Shown here one piece after another: positions 34,715-44,001 of a stretch of 64,000 nt of DNA. Location of the stretch: assembly GCF_022827545.1 (NCBI RefSeq), contig NZ_CP094669.1, positions 3,996,001 through 4,060,000 on the forward strand. Reading direction: 5' to 3'. Numbering within the stretch: position 1 is the stretch's first letter; every line of letters starts with the position of its first letter. The notes below the pieces were generated by a model. That model saw nothing but the letters and a program-made list of their open reading frames with translations. It had not been told where the DNA came from and did no database searches. The position numbers were made by a program, and so were the translations under genes. Source of the DNA: Hymenobacter tibetensis (lineage in GTDB: Bacteria > Bacteroidota > Bacteroidia > Cytophagales > Hymenobacteraceae).

Positions 34715-36022
34715 CTACGGCACCAGCTTCCGGAGGGCGGCTAGAGCCTCGGTGGTTTGCTCACGCTCTTTTGCATCTTCGCGTAGGTCGTCCGCCTCAT
34801 TGTCGTCTTCGGCTTTGCGGTCGGTTTGTTGGGCAGGCGTGGGCACACCGTTGGCGAAGTACGTTAGGAGTTCTTCGCGCAGGCTGGGCGTGAGGTGCTC
34901 GAAGTTGTGCTTGTATAATTCCCGTAGCAATTCTCCGTACGACTCGTCGGCCAGTTGGTAAGCAGTGGCGCGGGTGGGCTGGCCAGTATCAAGGTTGGTG
35001 TTGAGCAGGTGGGGGCTGAACGCGGTCGTGTCGGTGGGCTGCTGCGCGGTGAGGGCGCAGAACTGCCCCAGCACAGCCCGGTAGCTCCGGCGAAACTGCT
35101 TCTCCCCTTCCGCGCTGGGCAACTCAAATGCGTAGGTTTTTAGTGGCCCGAACTTAGGCAGCAGGTTGATAACGCGCGCCACCATTCGGGCTCCAAAGCC
35201 GGGCTTCTCATAGTCGGTGCCAAACTCCCGCTCAAATCGGCGGCGGTTGGTTTTGTATAGATACTCGCGGCGCCGGGCCCGGGGGCTCACCCGCCGAATT
35301 TCCTTGTGCTGGCTGTACCAGGCGGCCCGCGCAGCCGCGGGCAGCAATTGATTCACAGCAAACCGAAATGAGGCCACGCTCACATCCACGTTCAGAAACA
35401 CCTGCCCTAGTTCCAGCCCATACGTTTCCTGAAACGCCCGTTCCAGCACCGGCTTGCTCACCCGAAACCCAATGAACTTATGGTAGTCTTGGGTGCGGTA
35501 GCGGCCAGCAGCCACCTGCACCACATCAAACGAAAACTCCAGTTCGGTGTGCCGGATAGGCGCGTTTTCATAGGTCACGATTGGGCCATACGTGGTGCGT
35601 AAGTCGGCGTACACGGTGGGCATAATCTGGTTGGTGCCCTCGGGGTGCCCCACGTTGTCGGCTACGTAGTGCGAGAGGGCGCCCAACGCAAAGGCATATT
35701 CGTTGGAGGTGCGGGCTTGCCGCAACAGGCTACGCACAAAGTCGCCGGCCCGGACGTAGTGCGTGAGATTGGTGAAGAACTCGGCGCCCAGCGGATAGTA
35801 GCCCATGTCCTGCAAAATGGCCCCACCATAGGCATAGCTTTTCGCTTCAAGAAGCAGCGCGGAATCGGCGGTAGCGGGGTAGCGCTGGCGCAGCAGGGGC
35901 ACCAAGCACTTGTCCCAGGTGGAATCAATAACGGCTTGGTGGGTAAGCACCGAATAGGCCGAAGCCGGCGCAGCGGGCAGAGCCAGCAGTAACACCAGCA
36001 ACAAGCGGAACAGAAGAAGCAT
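34715..36022 (-). CDS. secreted zinc-dependent phospholipase C-like protein
   Basis: 435 aa from ATG 36022 (MLLLFRLLLVLLL), which gives a clean signal peptide ending ASA; the longer frame adds no domain. The mature protein opens with YSVLTHQAVID and has EYAFALGALSHYVADNVGHPEGTN, the His/Asp-rich zinc-site pattern of the Zn_dep_PLPC family. A C-terminal acidic/charged coiled tail (AEDDNEADDLREDAKEREQ) follows. Likely acts in the periplasm or outside; phospholipid cleavage is inferred from the family only. Confidence 0.85.
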   Translation of the reverse strand: MLLLFRLLLVLLLALPAAPASAYSVLTHQAVIDSTWDKCLVPLLRQRYPATADSALLLEAKSYAYGGAILQDMGYYPLGAEFFTNLTHYVRAGDFVRSLLRQARTSNEYAFALGALSHYVADNVGHPEGTNQIMPTVYADLRTTYGPIVTYENAPIRHTELEFSFDVVQVAAGRYRTQDYHKFIGFRVSKPVLERAFQETYGLELGQVFLNVDVSVASFRFAVNQLLPAAARAAWYSQHKEIRRVSPRARRREYLYKTNRRRFEREFGTDYEKPGFGARMVARVINLLPKFGPLKTYAFELPSAEGEKQFRRSYRAVLGQFCALTAQQPTDTTAFSPHLLNTNLDTGQPTRATAYQLADESYGELLRELYKHNFEHLTPSLREELLTYFANGVPTPAQQTDRKAEDDNEADDLREDAKEREQTTEALAALRKLVP

Positions 36023-36261
36023 GAGTAGCAGAAACTTTCCGTCCCAACGCAGAAGCACGCTTGGGCGTTGCCCGCCCCCGGCAGTAGCGCGGAAACCACA
36101 GGAAATCCGTTCCGCAACGAGCAACGCGGGTATCTGGGTAGTGTGCTATGCTGTTGGCACCACCGAGTAGTAGCGCCAACAGCAAATGCGCCTGCTCCAC
36201 CCACATGGGGTTGGTCATTCGAGCGGCTGATGCACAGGTGGGTGGCCGGCCACGTTCTGTT

Positions 36262-36933
36262 TCAGCTCATCGTGGGTGAATTCATGTTGCTGTGCGCCAG
36301 CAACTGGTCGCGCATGGCCGGGCCGTTCTGTACGTTTGCGAAGGAGAGGCGCTGCTGTTGGCCGTTGCGGTGGTGCACTAGCACATCGGCAGGTCCGCTT
36401 GGCTCCAGGTGGTCCACCTCCGGCCACTTGTAAGAAAAACGTTGCCCAAACGAGCGTAGACGGCCACTGAACCCGTCGGCATGCAGGTGCAAATGGCAGC
36501 GCTCATAGATTCGTCCAATGCCGAAAGCCATGACTGCATACCACACCGCCAGCGCTGCGTACAGCCACGGTAGCACATGAAACTTGTGCGCGCCAGTCAG
36601 CAACTCCTTCTCGTGGTGACGGTGCCAGATGTGGTAGCCTTCAATGGCGAAAATGCCCGCTGCCGCTAGTTCAAGCCATCCTATTGGCTCGTGGTGGTCG
36701 GGGTGGTGGCGCAAGTGACGCAGCTCCCGTACCAAAAGCAGCACGTAGGAGGCCCCCACCAGGATTTACAGTCCCGCTAGCACCGTGAAAGGCTCCTGTC
36801 CGCTGATCACGCCGAACAAGCCGCTCAGCAGCACTACGGCTGGCATTAAGTGGCTTAACCCTTTTGCGCGCTCCACCCGGGCGCGGTGCTTATGATACAA
36901 GATGATCGGGCCGGCAGCAGACAGATTATTCAT
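36262..36933 (-). pseudogene. membrane protein gene interrupted by an in-frame TAA
   Basis: ATG at 36933 starts a frame of 55 codons (MNNLSAAGPIILYHKHRARV, then a hydrophobic helix VVLLSGLFGVI), stopped by TAA at 36768-36766. The same frame then continues without further stops to 36262 for 167 codons: ILVGASYVLLLVRELRH, LELAAAGIFAIEGYHIWHRHHEK, a third helix (FHVLPWLYAALAVWYAVMAFG) and a soluble tail. Reading TAA as mutated CAA (Gln) restores one continuous 223-aa protein with evenly spaced helices. It could be a pseudogene, a recent strain mutation or an assembly error; the downstream part could restart from GTG 36759. Family not recognised. Confidence 0.6.
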
Positions 36934-37217
36934 ATTGGAAACACAGCATATTTTTTTGCTTCTGCAATACAGGTTTGCTACCTAAAAGCGAAGCAAATGG
37001 CGTGTTCATAAACAGCCACTTCTAAAGCTCCAGTTGCAACTAGCATTTTATTGGCAACCTCACTGTGCCACGTGGTGCGTCTGGCAACAGCCTATCCTCA
37101 CTTGGGCTATAAATAGTCCAGCATCAGCATATTATAGTTCCAAACCCAACAAAAACTTAACCTTAGCAGTAATAGAGGTCAACTGTCGACCTTCAGTGTT
37201 GATTTTCTTCTACTTCC

Positions 37218-39035
37218 ATGCTTGAAACTGCTCCTTCCTCTACCCCCGTGCTGCAAACCGGCATGGGTGCTTTGCCACACACCAACGGCACTACTTTCCG
37301 GGTCTGGGCACCCGCTGCTACGGCCGTGTCGGTGGTAGGCCCCTTCAACGACTGGGACCCCACTGCACACCCGCTCACCCACGAAACCGACGGCTACTGG
37401 GCCGCTGACCTGCTCGATGTGGGCGTGGGCACCGAGTACAAATTCTGGCTCGATACGCCCACCGGCGAGCTAAAACGCAACGACCCCTACGCCCGCCAGG
37501 TAACGCACTCGGCCGGCAATTCCGTGGTACCCGACCATAGTTTCGACTGGGAAGACGACCAGTTCCAGATGCCCGCTTGGAACGAGCTAGTGCTCTACGA
37601 ACTGCACGTCGGCACCTTCAATGCGCCTAATCCCGAGCAGCCCGGCACGTTCCTCGATGTTGTCGAGAAGCTGGGCTACCTGCGTGATTTGGGCATCAAT
37701 GCTATTGAAATTATGCCGCCCACCGAGTTTCCGGGTGGCCGTTCTTGGGGCTACAATCCGTCGCACCCTTTTGCTCTTGAAACCGACTACGGCGGACCGC
37801 AGGCTTTCAAGCAGCTGGTGAAAGAAGCCCACCGCCACGGCATTGCCGTTATTCTGGACGTAGTGTACAACCACTTCGGCCCCGGCGACCTAGACCTCTG
37901 GCAGTTTGATGGCTGGCAGGAAAACGACGGGGGCGGCATCTACTTCTACAACGACTGGCGCGCCGAAACTCCCTGGGGCCACAACCGCCCCGACTACGGC
38001 CGCGACGCCGTGCGGGCCTACATCCGCGACAACGCCCTCATGTGGTTGGAAGACTACCGGGTGGATGGTCTGCGCTGCGACTCCATTTCTCACATTCGCA
38101 ACGTGGATGGCTCCTCCGACCCTTCTCGTGACCTACCCGACGGCTGGAGCCTGATGAAGTGGGTGAACGAGGAAATCCAAAGCAAGATGCCTTGGAAAAT
38201 CATGATTGGCGAAGATCTGCAGGGCAACGAATACATCACGCGCCACACCGAAGAGGGCGGCCAGGGCTTTTCCAGCCAGTGGGATGCAGCCTTTGTCAAC
38301 ATCGTGCGGGATGCGCTGGTAGCTCCCAACGACGACGACCGGGACCTGCACCGGGTGGCTGAAACGCTAACAGGCATCTACAACGGCGACGCTTTCCAGC
38401 GCGTCATTTATACGGAAAGCCATGACGAGGTAGCGAATGGCAAGAGCCGCGTGACCGAGGAAATTATGCCGGGCGATGCGCACGGGTGGTTTCCGAAGAA
38501 GCGCGCGACGCTGGGTGCCGCGCTGGTATTCACCGCGCCGGGCATCCCTATGATGTTTCAGGGCCAGGAAATGCTAGCCGATGGCTACTTCTCCGACGAC
38601 TTGCCCCTGCAATGGGAGCACGCCGAGCAGCACGCAGGCCTCGTACACCTGTACCGCGACCTGATTGCACTGCGCCGCAACCTCGCGGGGCACACGCGCG
38701 GCCTATTGGGCCAGCACACCGAGGTGCACCACATCAACAACGAAGTAAAGACGCTGGCTTTCATTCGGCGCGACCAATCTGGCCCCGGCGATACCACCGT
38801 GGTGCTGGCGAACTTCGCCAACCAGGGCCACGAGGCCTATACCATTGGCCTACCTCGCGGGGGCAACTGGCGCGTGCGCTTCAATTCCGACTGGGAAGGA
38901 TACGACGAGGAGTTCGGCAACTTCGAGAGCATGGACACGCATGCCGAGGAAGGCGTGTACGACGACCAGCCGTTTCACGGCACGTTTGGGCTGGCCCCGT
39001 ATTCGGTCTTGATTATCTCGCAGGAACCGAGTTAG
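37218..39035 (+). CDS. glgB: GH13 alpha-glucan branching enzyme-like protein with CBM48
   Basis: 605 aa. N-terminal CBM48 (about 15-105: FRVWAPAATAVSVVGPFNDWDP), then a GH13 barrel: ILDVVYNHFGPGD, VDGLRCDS with nucleophile D288, IMIGEDLQG with acid/base E332, and IYTESHDEVANG with D403; C-terminal beta domain from about 515. Such proteins are annotated as branching enzymes, but the layout is also like malto-oligosyltrehalose trehalohydrolase (YELHVGTF, EFPGGRSWGYNP). The neighbour 168 bp downstream is a glycogen synthase and no TreY is present, so a branching role in glycogen synthesis is favoured. Confidence 0.8.
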   Translation: MLETAPSSTPVLQTGMGALPHTNGTTFRVWAPAATAVSVVGPFNDWDPTAHPLTHETDGYWAADLLDVGVGTEYKFWLDTPTGELKRNDPYARQVTHSAGNSVVPDHSFDWEDDQFQMPAWNELVLYELHVGTFNAPNPEQPGTFLDVVEKLGYLRDLGINAIEIMPPTEFPGGRSWGYNPSHPFALETDYGGPQAFKQLVKEAHRHGIAVILDVVYNHFGPGDLDLWQFDGWQENDGGGIYFYNDWRAETPWGHNRPDYGRDAVRAYIRDNALMWLEDYRVDGLRCDSISHIRNVDGSSDPSRDLPDGWSLMKWVNEEIQSKMPWKIMIGEDLQGNEYITRHTEEGGQGFSSQWDAAFVNIVRDALVAPNDDDRDLHRVAETLTGIYNGDAFQRVIYTESHDEVANGKSRVTEEIMPGDAHGWFPKKRATLGAALVFTAPGIPMMFQGQEMLADGYFSDDLPLQWEHAEQHAGLVHLYRDLIALRRNLAGHTRGLLGQHTEVHHINNEVKTLAFIRRDQSGPGDTTVVLANFANQGHEAYTIGLPRGGNWRVRFNSDWEGYDEEFGNFESMDTHAEEGVYDDQPFHGTFGLAPYSVLIISQEPS

Positions 39036-39203
39036 GGTTCTCCACCGGATAGCGCAGCCTTTTGTGCAGGGTTTTGCTGGATTTCAGGAGTTTTCTTGGA
39101 GTCTCGGCGAAACCCTGCTTTTTATATCCTGTACACAATAGAGCAACACTAGCTAAACTGCGCAAGAAACCTATCTTGCCGCCTTCCACTCAAGTGTCCA
39201 CGT

Positions 39204-41042
39204 ATGCAAGTCCCTTCCTCCGCTCCCACCCCTATTGCCCCCGACGCCCTACTGGTAGAAGTAGCGTGGGAAGTCTGCAATCAGGTTGGTGGCATTTACA
39301 CGGTTATTCGCAGCAAGGTTCCAGCTACTATGCAGGGCTGGGACGACCGGTATTGCCTGCTCGGTCCCTACTTCTCGCAACAGGCTCAAGGCGAATTCGA
39401 GGCTTATGATGACTACCAGCTCAGTACCCTCTCCGACCCATTTGCCATAGCCGTGCGCCGCATGCGCCAGCTCGGGTACGATGTGTGCCTGGGGGTATGG
39501 CTTGTGACCGGCCGGCCGCGCACCGTGCTCATCAACCCGTATCAGGCGTATCCGCAGCTCGGCCAAATCAAGTACGAGCTCTGGGACCACCACCGCATCC
39601 CAACGCCCGACAACGATGACCTGCTGCACCAAGTGGAGGCGTTTGGCTACCTGGCCAAGATATTCCTGCAAGTATTGGCCTCGGAAGTGGTACCGCCTCA
39701 GCGCGTAATAGCGCACTTCCACGAGTGGATGACGGGCGTAGCCATTCCGGGCCTGCGCCGCGACCAGACGCCGGTGCACATTGTGTTTACCACGCACGCC
39801 ACCCTGCTTGGCCGCTACCTGGCCATGAACGACCCGAATTTCTACGACCACCTCATGCAAGTGGACTGGCTGCCCGAAGCCCGGCACTTCAACATCGAGA
39901 CGGCCGTAACGATGGAGCGGGCCGCGGCACACGGTGCCCACGTGTTTACTACCGTGAGCGAGCTAACGGTGCGCGAGTGTATTTACTTGCTGGATAGAAT
40001 TCCGGATGCCGTGCTGCCAAACGGGCTGAACATCGAGCGGTTTGTGGCCGGGCACGAGTTCCAGAACCTGCACCAGCAGTACAAGGCCAAGATTCACGAA
40101 TTCGTGATGGCCCACTTCTTCCAGAGCTACTCGTTCGACCTCGACAAAACGGTGTACTTGTTTACGAGCGGCCGCTACGAGTACCACAATAAAGGTTTCG
40201 ACCTGACTCTGGAAGCCCTGGCTCGGTTGAACTACCGGCTCCAGCAGAGCGGCTTGGAAGGCAACGTAGTGATGTTCTTTATCACCAAGCGTCCTTTCAC
40301 CAGCATCAACCCCCTGATTCTGCAAAACCGGGCTATTTTGGATGAGGTGCACGAAACCTGCGAAGCCATTGAGCGGCAGGTAGGCGAACGGCTGTTCTAC
40401 GCCGCCGCCGCTTCCACCGACCATCGCCTCCCCGACCTGGCCTCCATGGTCGACGACTATTGGAAATTGCGCTACCGCCGCACGCTGCAAAGCTGGAAAA
40501 CTAACAGCCTGCCGTCGGTTATCACCCACAACTTGGTTGACGACCAGAAAGACGACATCCTGAACTTTGTGCGCCAGGCGGGCCTCATCAACCACCAGCA
40601 CGACCGGGTGAAAATCGTGTATCACCCCGATTTCGTGTCGCCTACTTCCCCGCTGTTTGGCATGGAGTACGGCCAGTTTGTGCGCGGCTGCCATCTTGGC
40701 GTGTTCCCGAGCTACTACGAGCCCTGGGGCTACACCCCCCTCGAGTGCGTGGCCCGCGGCGTACCCGCCATCACTTCCGACCTCTCCGGCTTCGGCGACT
40801 ACGTGATGCAAAACGTAGATGCCCACGAAGACAAGGGTATTTACGTGGTGCAGCGCCAAGAGAAGAACTTCGACGAATCAGCGGAAGAACTGACCGAAAT
40901 GCTCTGGAACTTCGTGCTTCTCACTCGCCGCGAACGGATCATGCAGCGCAACAACGTGGAAAGCAACGCCGAAATATTCGACTGGAAAAACCTACGTATC
41001 TACTACGACCGCGCTTACATGCTGGCTTTGGAGCGGCAATAG
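39204..41042 (+). CDS. GT3-family (eukaryotic-type) glycogen synthase
   Basis: 612 aa, GT-B fold. It starts VEVAWEVCNQVGGIYTVIRSK, the typical GT3 opening, and has AHFHEWMTGVAIPGL, TTHATLLGRYL, LPNGLNIERF, then the C-terminal FTSGRYEYHNKGFDLTLEALARLN and FPSYYEPWGYTPLECVARGVPAITSDLSGFGDYV, which holds the acid catalytic region. GT3 enzymes elongate alpha-1,4-glucan from UDP-glucose, unlike bacterial GlgA (GT5, ADP-glucose). The pairing with the branching enzyme gives a compact glycogen unit. The regulatory N- and C-terminal arms of yeast/animal enzymes are absent. Confidence 0.92.
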   Translation: MQVPSSAPTPIAPDALLVEVAWEVCNQVGGIYTVIRSKVPATMQGWDDRYCLLGPYFSQQAQGEFEAYDDYQLSTLSDPFAIAVRRMRQLGYDVCLGVWLVTGRPRTVLINPYQAYPQLGQIKYELWDHHRIPTPDNDDLLHQVEAFGYLAKIFLQVLASEVVPPQRVIAHFHEWMTGVAIPGLRRDQTPVHIVFTTHATLLGRYLAMNDPNFYDHLMQVDWLPEARHFNIETAVTMERAAAHGAHVFTTVSELTVRECIYLLDRIPDAVLPNGLNIERFVAGHEFQNLHQQYKAKIHEFVMAHFFQSYSFDLDKTVYLFTSGRYEYHNKGFDLTLEALARLNYRLQQSGLEGNVVMFFITKRPFTSINPLILQNRAILDEVHETCEAIERQVGERLFYAAAASTDHRLPDLASMVDDYWKLRYRRTLQSWKTNSLPSVITHNLVDDQKDDILNFVRQAGLINHQHDRVKIVYHPDFVSPTSPLFGMEYGQFVRGCHLGVFPSYYEPWGYTPLECVARGVPAITSDLSGFGDYVMQNVDAHEDKGIYVVQRQEKNFDESAEELTEMLWNFVLLTRRERIMQRNNVESNAEIFDWKNLRIYYDRAYMLALERQ

Positions 41043-41063
41043 CGTAGCAGCCACGCATCGAAA

Positions 41064-41150
41064 GCACATACTGCTGATTGACTATAAGCTAAAGACCCGG
41101 CTACTTCTTGCAGCCGGGTCTTTAGCTTATAGTCAATCAGCAGTATGTGC
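41064..41150. terminator. 39-bp perfect hairpin between convergent genes
   Basis: Arms 41064-41102 and 41112-41150 are perfect complements, 39 bp each, with a 9-nt loop. It is the longest hairpin of the window and separates the glycogen synthase gene from the FAS1 gene. Confidence 0.8.
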
Positions 41151-41171
41151 AACTAGGGTTTAATTGGCGTT

Positions 41172-42206
41172 CTACGGTAGCAGCACTTGGTCGATTACGT
41201 GCACCACACCGTTAGTAGCAAACAAATTGGCCGTGCCAATAGTAGCGGCTGTGCCGTTGCCACCGCGTACTGTGAAGCTGTTGCCGGCGGCGGCCACAGT
41301 TATGTTACCGTTCAGGGTAGGCACGTTACCAGGCGTCAGGTCAGACGAAAATACCCGGCCGGTGCTAACAATGTGCTTTTGCAGAATAGCAACCAGGGTA
41401 GCATCCGGCACTTGGCTTAAGTTTTGCAGATTCAAAGCCGTTAGGGCAGCCCGAAAAGCCGCATCGGTGGGGGCAAATACCGTGATATCGGACGTATTAG
41501 CCGAGGCCGCCGTTAGCAACATCGCAGCAGCTGGCCGAGATAATGCTTCCAGCAGCAGCGTGAACTGTGCCGGGTTGGCGGCCGCACTAGTCGTTACTAT
41601 AGCTGCTATGGTCTGGCTTGGAGGAAGCAACACGTTGTCGATGGCGTGAATGGTGCCATTACTGGCCGTAATATCGGCCGTTACCACCCGTGTGCTACCG
41701 TTGATAGATACGTTGTTACCCGTTTTGCTTAGGTAAATGGTGTTGTCGTTGAGGCCGGTAGCGCCAGCTGGCTTGGCCGTCGTACGGGCACCAGTCATAA
41801 TATCGGCAGCCCGCACGTTGGCGCCTACCACGTGGTAGAGAAGCACGCTGCGCAAAGCGGCAATCTGGTTGGCGTCGGTTACGGCGTTGATTTTAGCAAC
41901 GGTACTGAAGGCATCCAGCGGCCCACCAGCTAGTTTGGCAAATGCCGCATTGTTGGGTGCAAACACTGTGAATGGTCCCACACCACCCAACGTTGTAGCC
42001 AAGTCGGCCTTCGTTACGGCAGCAACTAATATGCTGAAGTCTGGGTTGCCTTGCGCTACCTGCACGATGTTTTGCTCTGCATTACCCATAGGCGTGTCAT
42101 CATCGTCGCTGCACGAGGTAGCGCTCAACCCGAGGGTAGCAGTAATCAGCAAAAGCCATAGAGTCCGCAAGAATGCGAAGGAGTGGAAAATGGAAGTTGC
42201 TTTCAT
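41172..42206 (-). CDS. two-domain fasciclin (FAS1) lipoprotein
   Basis: 344 aa. Lipoprotein-like leader with Cys32 (SATSCSDDDD), then two FAS1 domains of about 140 residues each. The FAS1 box H1/H2 is seen twice: TVFAPNNAAFAKLAGG with VLLYHVVGANV and IHAIDNVLLPP; and TVFAPTDAAFRAALTALN with ILQKHIVSTGRV and VHVIDQVLLP. FAS1 proteins mediate adhesion at the cell surface; partner unknown. It is divergent from the DUF4198 gene. Confidence 0.92.
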   Translation of the reverse strand: MKATSIFHSFAFLRTLWLLLITATLGLSATSCSDDDDTPMGNAEQNIVQVAQGNPDFSILVAAVTKADLATTLGGVGPFTVFAPNNAAFAKLAGGPLDAFSTVAKINAVTDANQIAALRSVLLYHVVGANVRAADIMTGARTTAKPAGATGLNDNTIYLSKTGNNVSINGSTRVVTADITASNGTIHAIDNVLLPPSQTIAAIVTTSAAANPAQFTLLLEALSRPAAAMLLTAASANTSDITVFAPTDAAFRAALTALNLQNLSQVPDATLVAILQKHIVSTGRVFSSDLTPGNVPTLNGNITVAAAGNSFTVRGGNGTAATIGTANLFATNGVVHVIDQVLLP

Positions 42207-42520
42207 TTTTGTAGAGAGTTTAGTAGGTAAAACTTAAACAAAACATAGCTCAACAAGACTTATTCCTCTCCAATTGTTTGTGGGATAGTTTATAAAATTT
42301 TGTCTTATCTACTATCTTGTCACCACTCCTATTTGATGCCGTTTACCTTGCCCCATTCTGCTACTAGTAGCAGCACTTGGTTGCCTTCTCTCACCCGGCA
42401 TACCTTATTTACACCGTAACATCTAAGTCAAAAACTGAAGCGTAAGCAGTTGCAATGCTAATGCTGATCATTAGTTTGCTTGCTGAATAGGCCATTTTTC
42501 GCTCTTCATCTTTCTTGCTT
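42207..42520. other. divergent intergenic region, FAS1 and DUF4198 genes
   Basis: 314 bp, A/T-richer than the genes. It must hold both promoters. A single TGAAGCGTA at 42436-42444 equals half of the LytTR-like element but lacks a partner at 21 bp. No RNA gene seen. Confidence 0.4.
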
Positions 42521-43348
42521 TTGCAAAAAATACATACCACAACTCTCCTCCTCACTGTTGTCGCATTCACGGGTGCCGCACACGAATTCTGGCTAATGCC
42601 GCCGCAATTTTTTGTGGCAGCTGGCACCACCTTGAACCTTGGAATTTTTGTGGGTGAAAACTTCGCTGGCGAGCGGTGGGGCAATAAAAGCAACCGCGTC
42701 ACGCGTTTGACGCATTATGCGCCTACTGCCTCCGAAGATGTACTGCCAGCCGCCACAAAGGCCGATACCCTACATCCCAACGTGACGTTCGCGCAACCTG
42801 GCACGCACATGGTTGTCCTTAGCACCAATAATGCTTTCACCACGTTGGAAGCCGAAACATTTAATGCTTACCTAAAAGAAGAAGGCCTAGATTATATCTT
42901 ACTACAGCGTCAGCAACGAGGCTCGCTCAACAAGCCAGGGCGAGAAGCGTATAGCCGTAGTACCAAAACGCTGGTTCAGGTTGGCAACCCTGTTTCTGCT
43001 GACACTGCCCGCGCCTGGAGCCGACCTACGGGAATGGCACTAGATCTAGTACCCGAACAAAATCCGTATACGCTCAGAGTTGGTAACTCCCTCACCGTTC
43101 GGGTGCTTGCTGATGGGCAACCAAAAGCCGGCCAGCTAGTGCAAGTATGGCAACGAACTCCCGGCCAAACAGTGAAAATCATCAAGCTCTACAGTAACCA
43201 AAACGGCCGTGTGTTGTTTCGATTAACCAACCCTGGTCAATATATGGTAAGCGCCGTACGAATGATGCCTGCTAGTCTGCCAGAAGCAGATTGGCAAAGT
43301 AATTGGAGCACCCTCACATTCGGTTTCAAAGGTATTTCAAGCCGGTAA
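42521..43348 (+). CDS. DUF4198 secreted protein, TTG start
   Basis: 275 aa. No ATG exists in the N-terminal region; TTG 42521 gives MQKIHTTTLLLTVVAFTGAAHEFWL, a good signal peptide directly followed by the HEFWL box of DUF4198. A TTG at 42515 is equally in frame. The body shows the family's beta-sandwich: PQFFVAAGTTLNLGIFVGENFAG, LRVGNSLTVRVLADGQPKAGQLVQVWQ, and an end with GRVLFRLTNPGQYMVSAVRM. Members are periplasmic and sometimes linked to metal uptake; here there is no such neighbour. Confidence 0.82.
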   Translation: MQKIHTTTLLLTVVAFTGAAHEFWLMPPQFFVAAGTTLNLGIFVGENFAGERWGNKSNRVTRLTHYAPTASEDVLPAATKADTLHPNVTFAQPGTHMVVLSTNNAFTTLEAETFNAYLKEEGLDYILLQRQQRGSLNKPGREAYSRSTKTLVQVGNPVSADTARAWSRPTGMALDLVPEQNPYTLRVGNSLTVRVLADGQPKAGQLVQVWQRTPGQTVKIIKLYSNQNGRVLFRLTNPGQYMVSAVRMMPASLPEADWQSNWSTLTFGFKGISSR

Positions 43349-43450
43349 AACCACCACCTAACGCCTCACTTGTTGGTATCTGAACACGCTGCCAACGAAC
43401 ATTTTTTTGTTACCTTCGCAACTCCCTAAAAACCCCGAACCACCGACGGT

Positions 43451-43825
43451 ATGAAGTACTCGATTGATAAAAAGGAAACGTACACGATAATCACGATTGA
43501 CGAGAAGAAGCTGGACACCACCGTAGCTCCTGATCTGAAATCGGAATTTGTGAAGCTGAATGCCGAAGGAATCAACAATTTGATTCTGGACCTTACCAAC
43601 GTTAAATACACTGATTCATCAGGACTCAGCTCCATTCTGATTGCCAACCGGTTGTGCAATTCCACGGGCGGTCTGTTGGTCCTCACCGGCCTGCAAGATC
43701 ATGTGATGAAGCTTATCACCATCAGCAAGCTCGAATCGGTATTGCATATCTTGCCAACCGTAGAGGAAGGCATCGACCGGATTTTCCTGCACGCCATCGA
43801 GCGCGACCTGACCAGCAAGGAGTAG
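43451..43825 (+). CDS. STAS-domain anti-sigma factor antagonist
   Basis: 124 aa, a single STAS domain with the phospho-Ser site VKYTDSSGLSSIL (residues 52-64). Members switch partner by dephosphorylation, releasing a sigma factor or regulator. No anti-sigma kinase is adjacent; the gene sits upstream of RNase Z on the same strand with 176 bp between. TACCTTCG at 43411-43418, close to the TAnnTTTG consensus, is a plausible -7 element. Confidence 0.92.
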   Translation: MKYSIDKKETYTIITIDEKKLDTTVAPDLKSEFVKLNAEGINNLILDLTNVKYTDSSGLSSILIANRLCNSTGGLLVLTGLQDHVMKLITISKLESVLHILPTVEEGIDRIFLHAIERDLTSKE

Positions 43826-44001
43826 GGGTTTAAGTTGTCGGTTGTTGGTTGTCAGTTGTCAGGTTCTCGTAGCTGACAACAGGCAACCAATTTGCTTTTA
43901 TATGATTGGATGGCTGTATGGTTGAATAGTCGAATAGCTGACCGTTCCAACGCCTTGTTGAACAGTTCGCTTTCCAATCATTCAACCATCCAACACATTA
44001 C

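Noticed and set aside
42436..42444. LytTR-type half-site TGAAGCGTA upstream of DUF4198
   Set aside because: No second copy at 21 bp; one 9-mer in 64 kb is expected by chance about half of the time.
43826..44001. GTTGTCAG/CTGACAAC hairpin between the STAS gene and rnz
   Set aside because: 8-bp stem with no T-run; too weak to call a terminator, so the two genes may still be co-transcribed.
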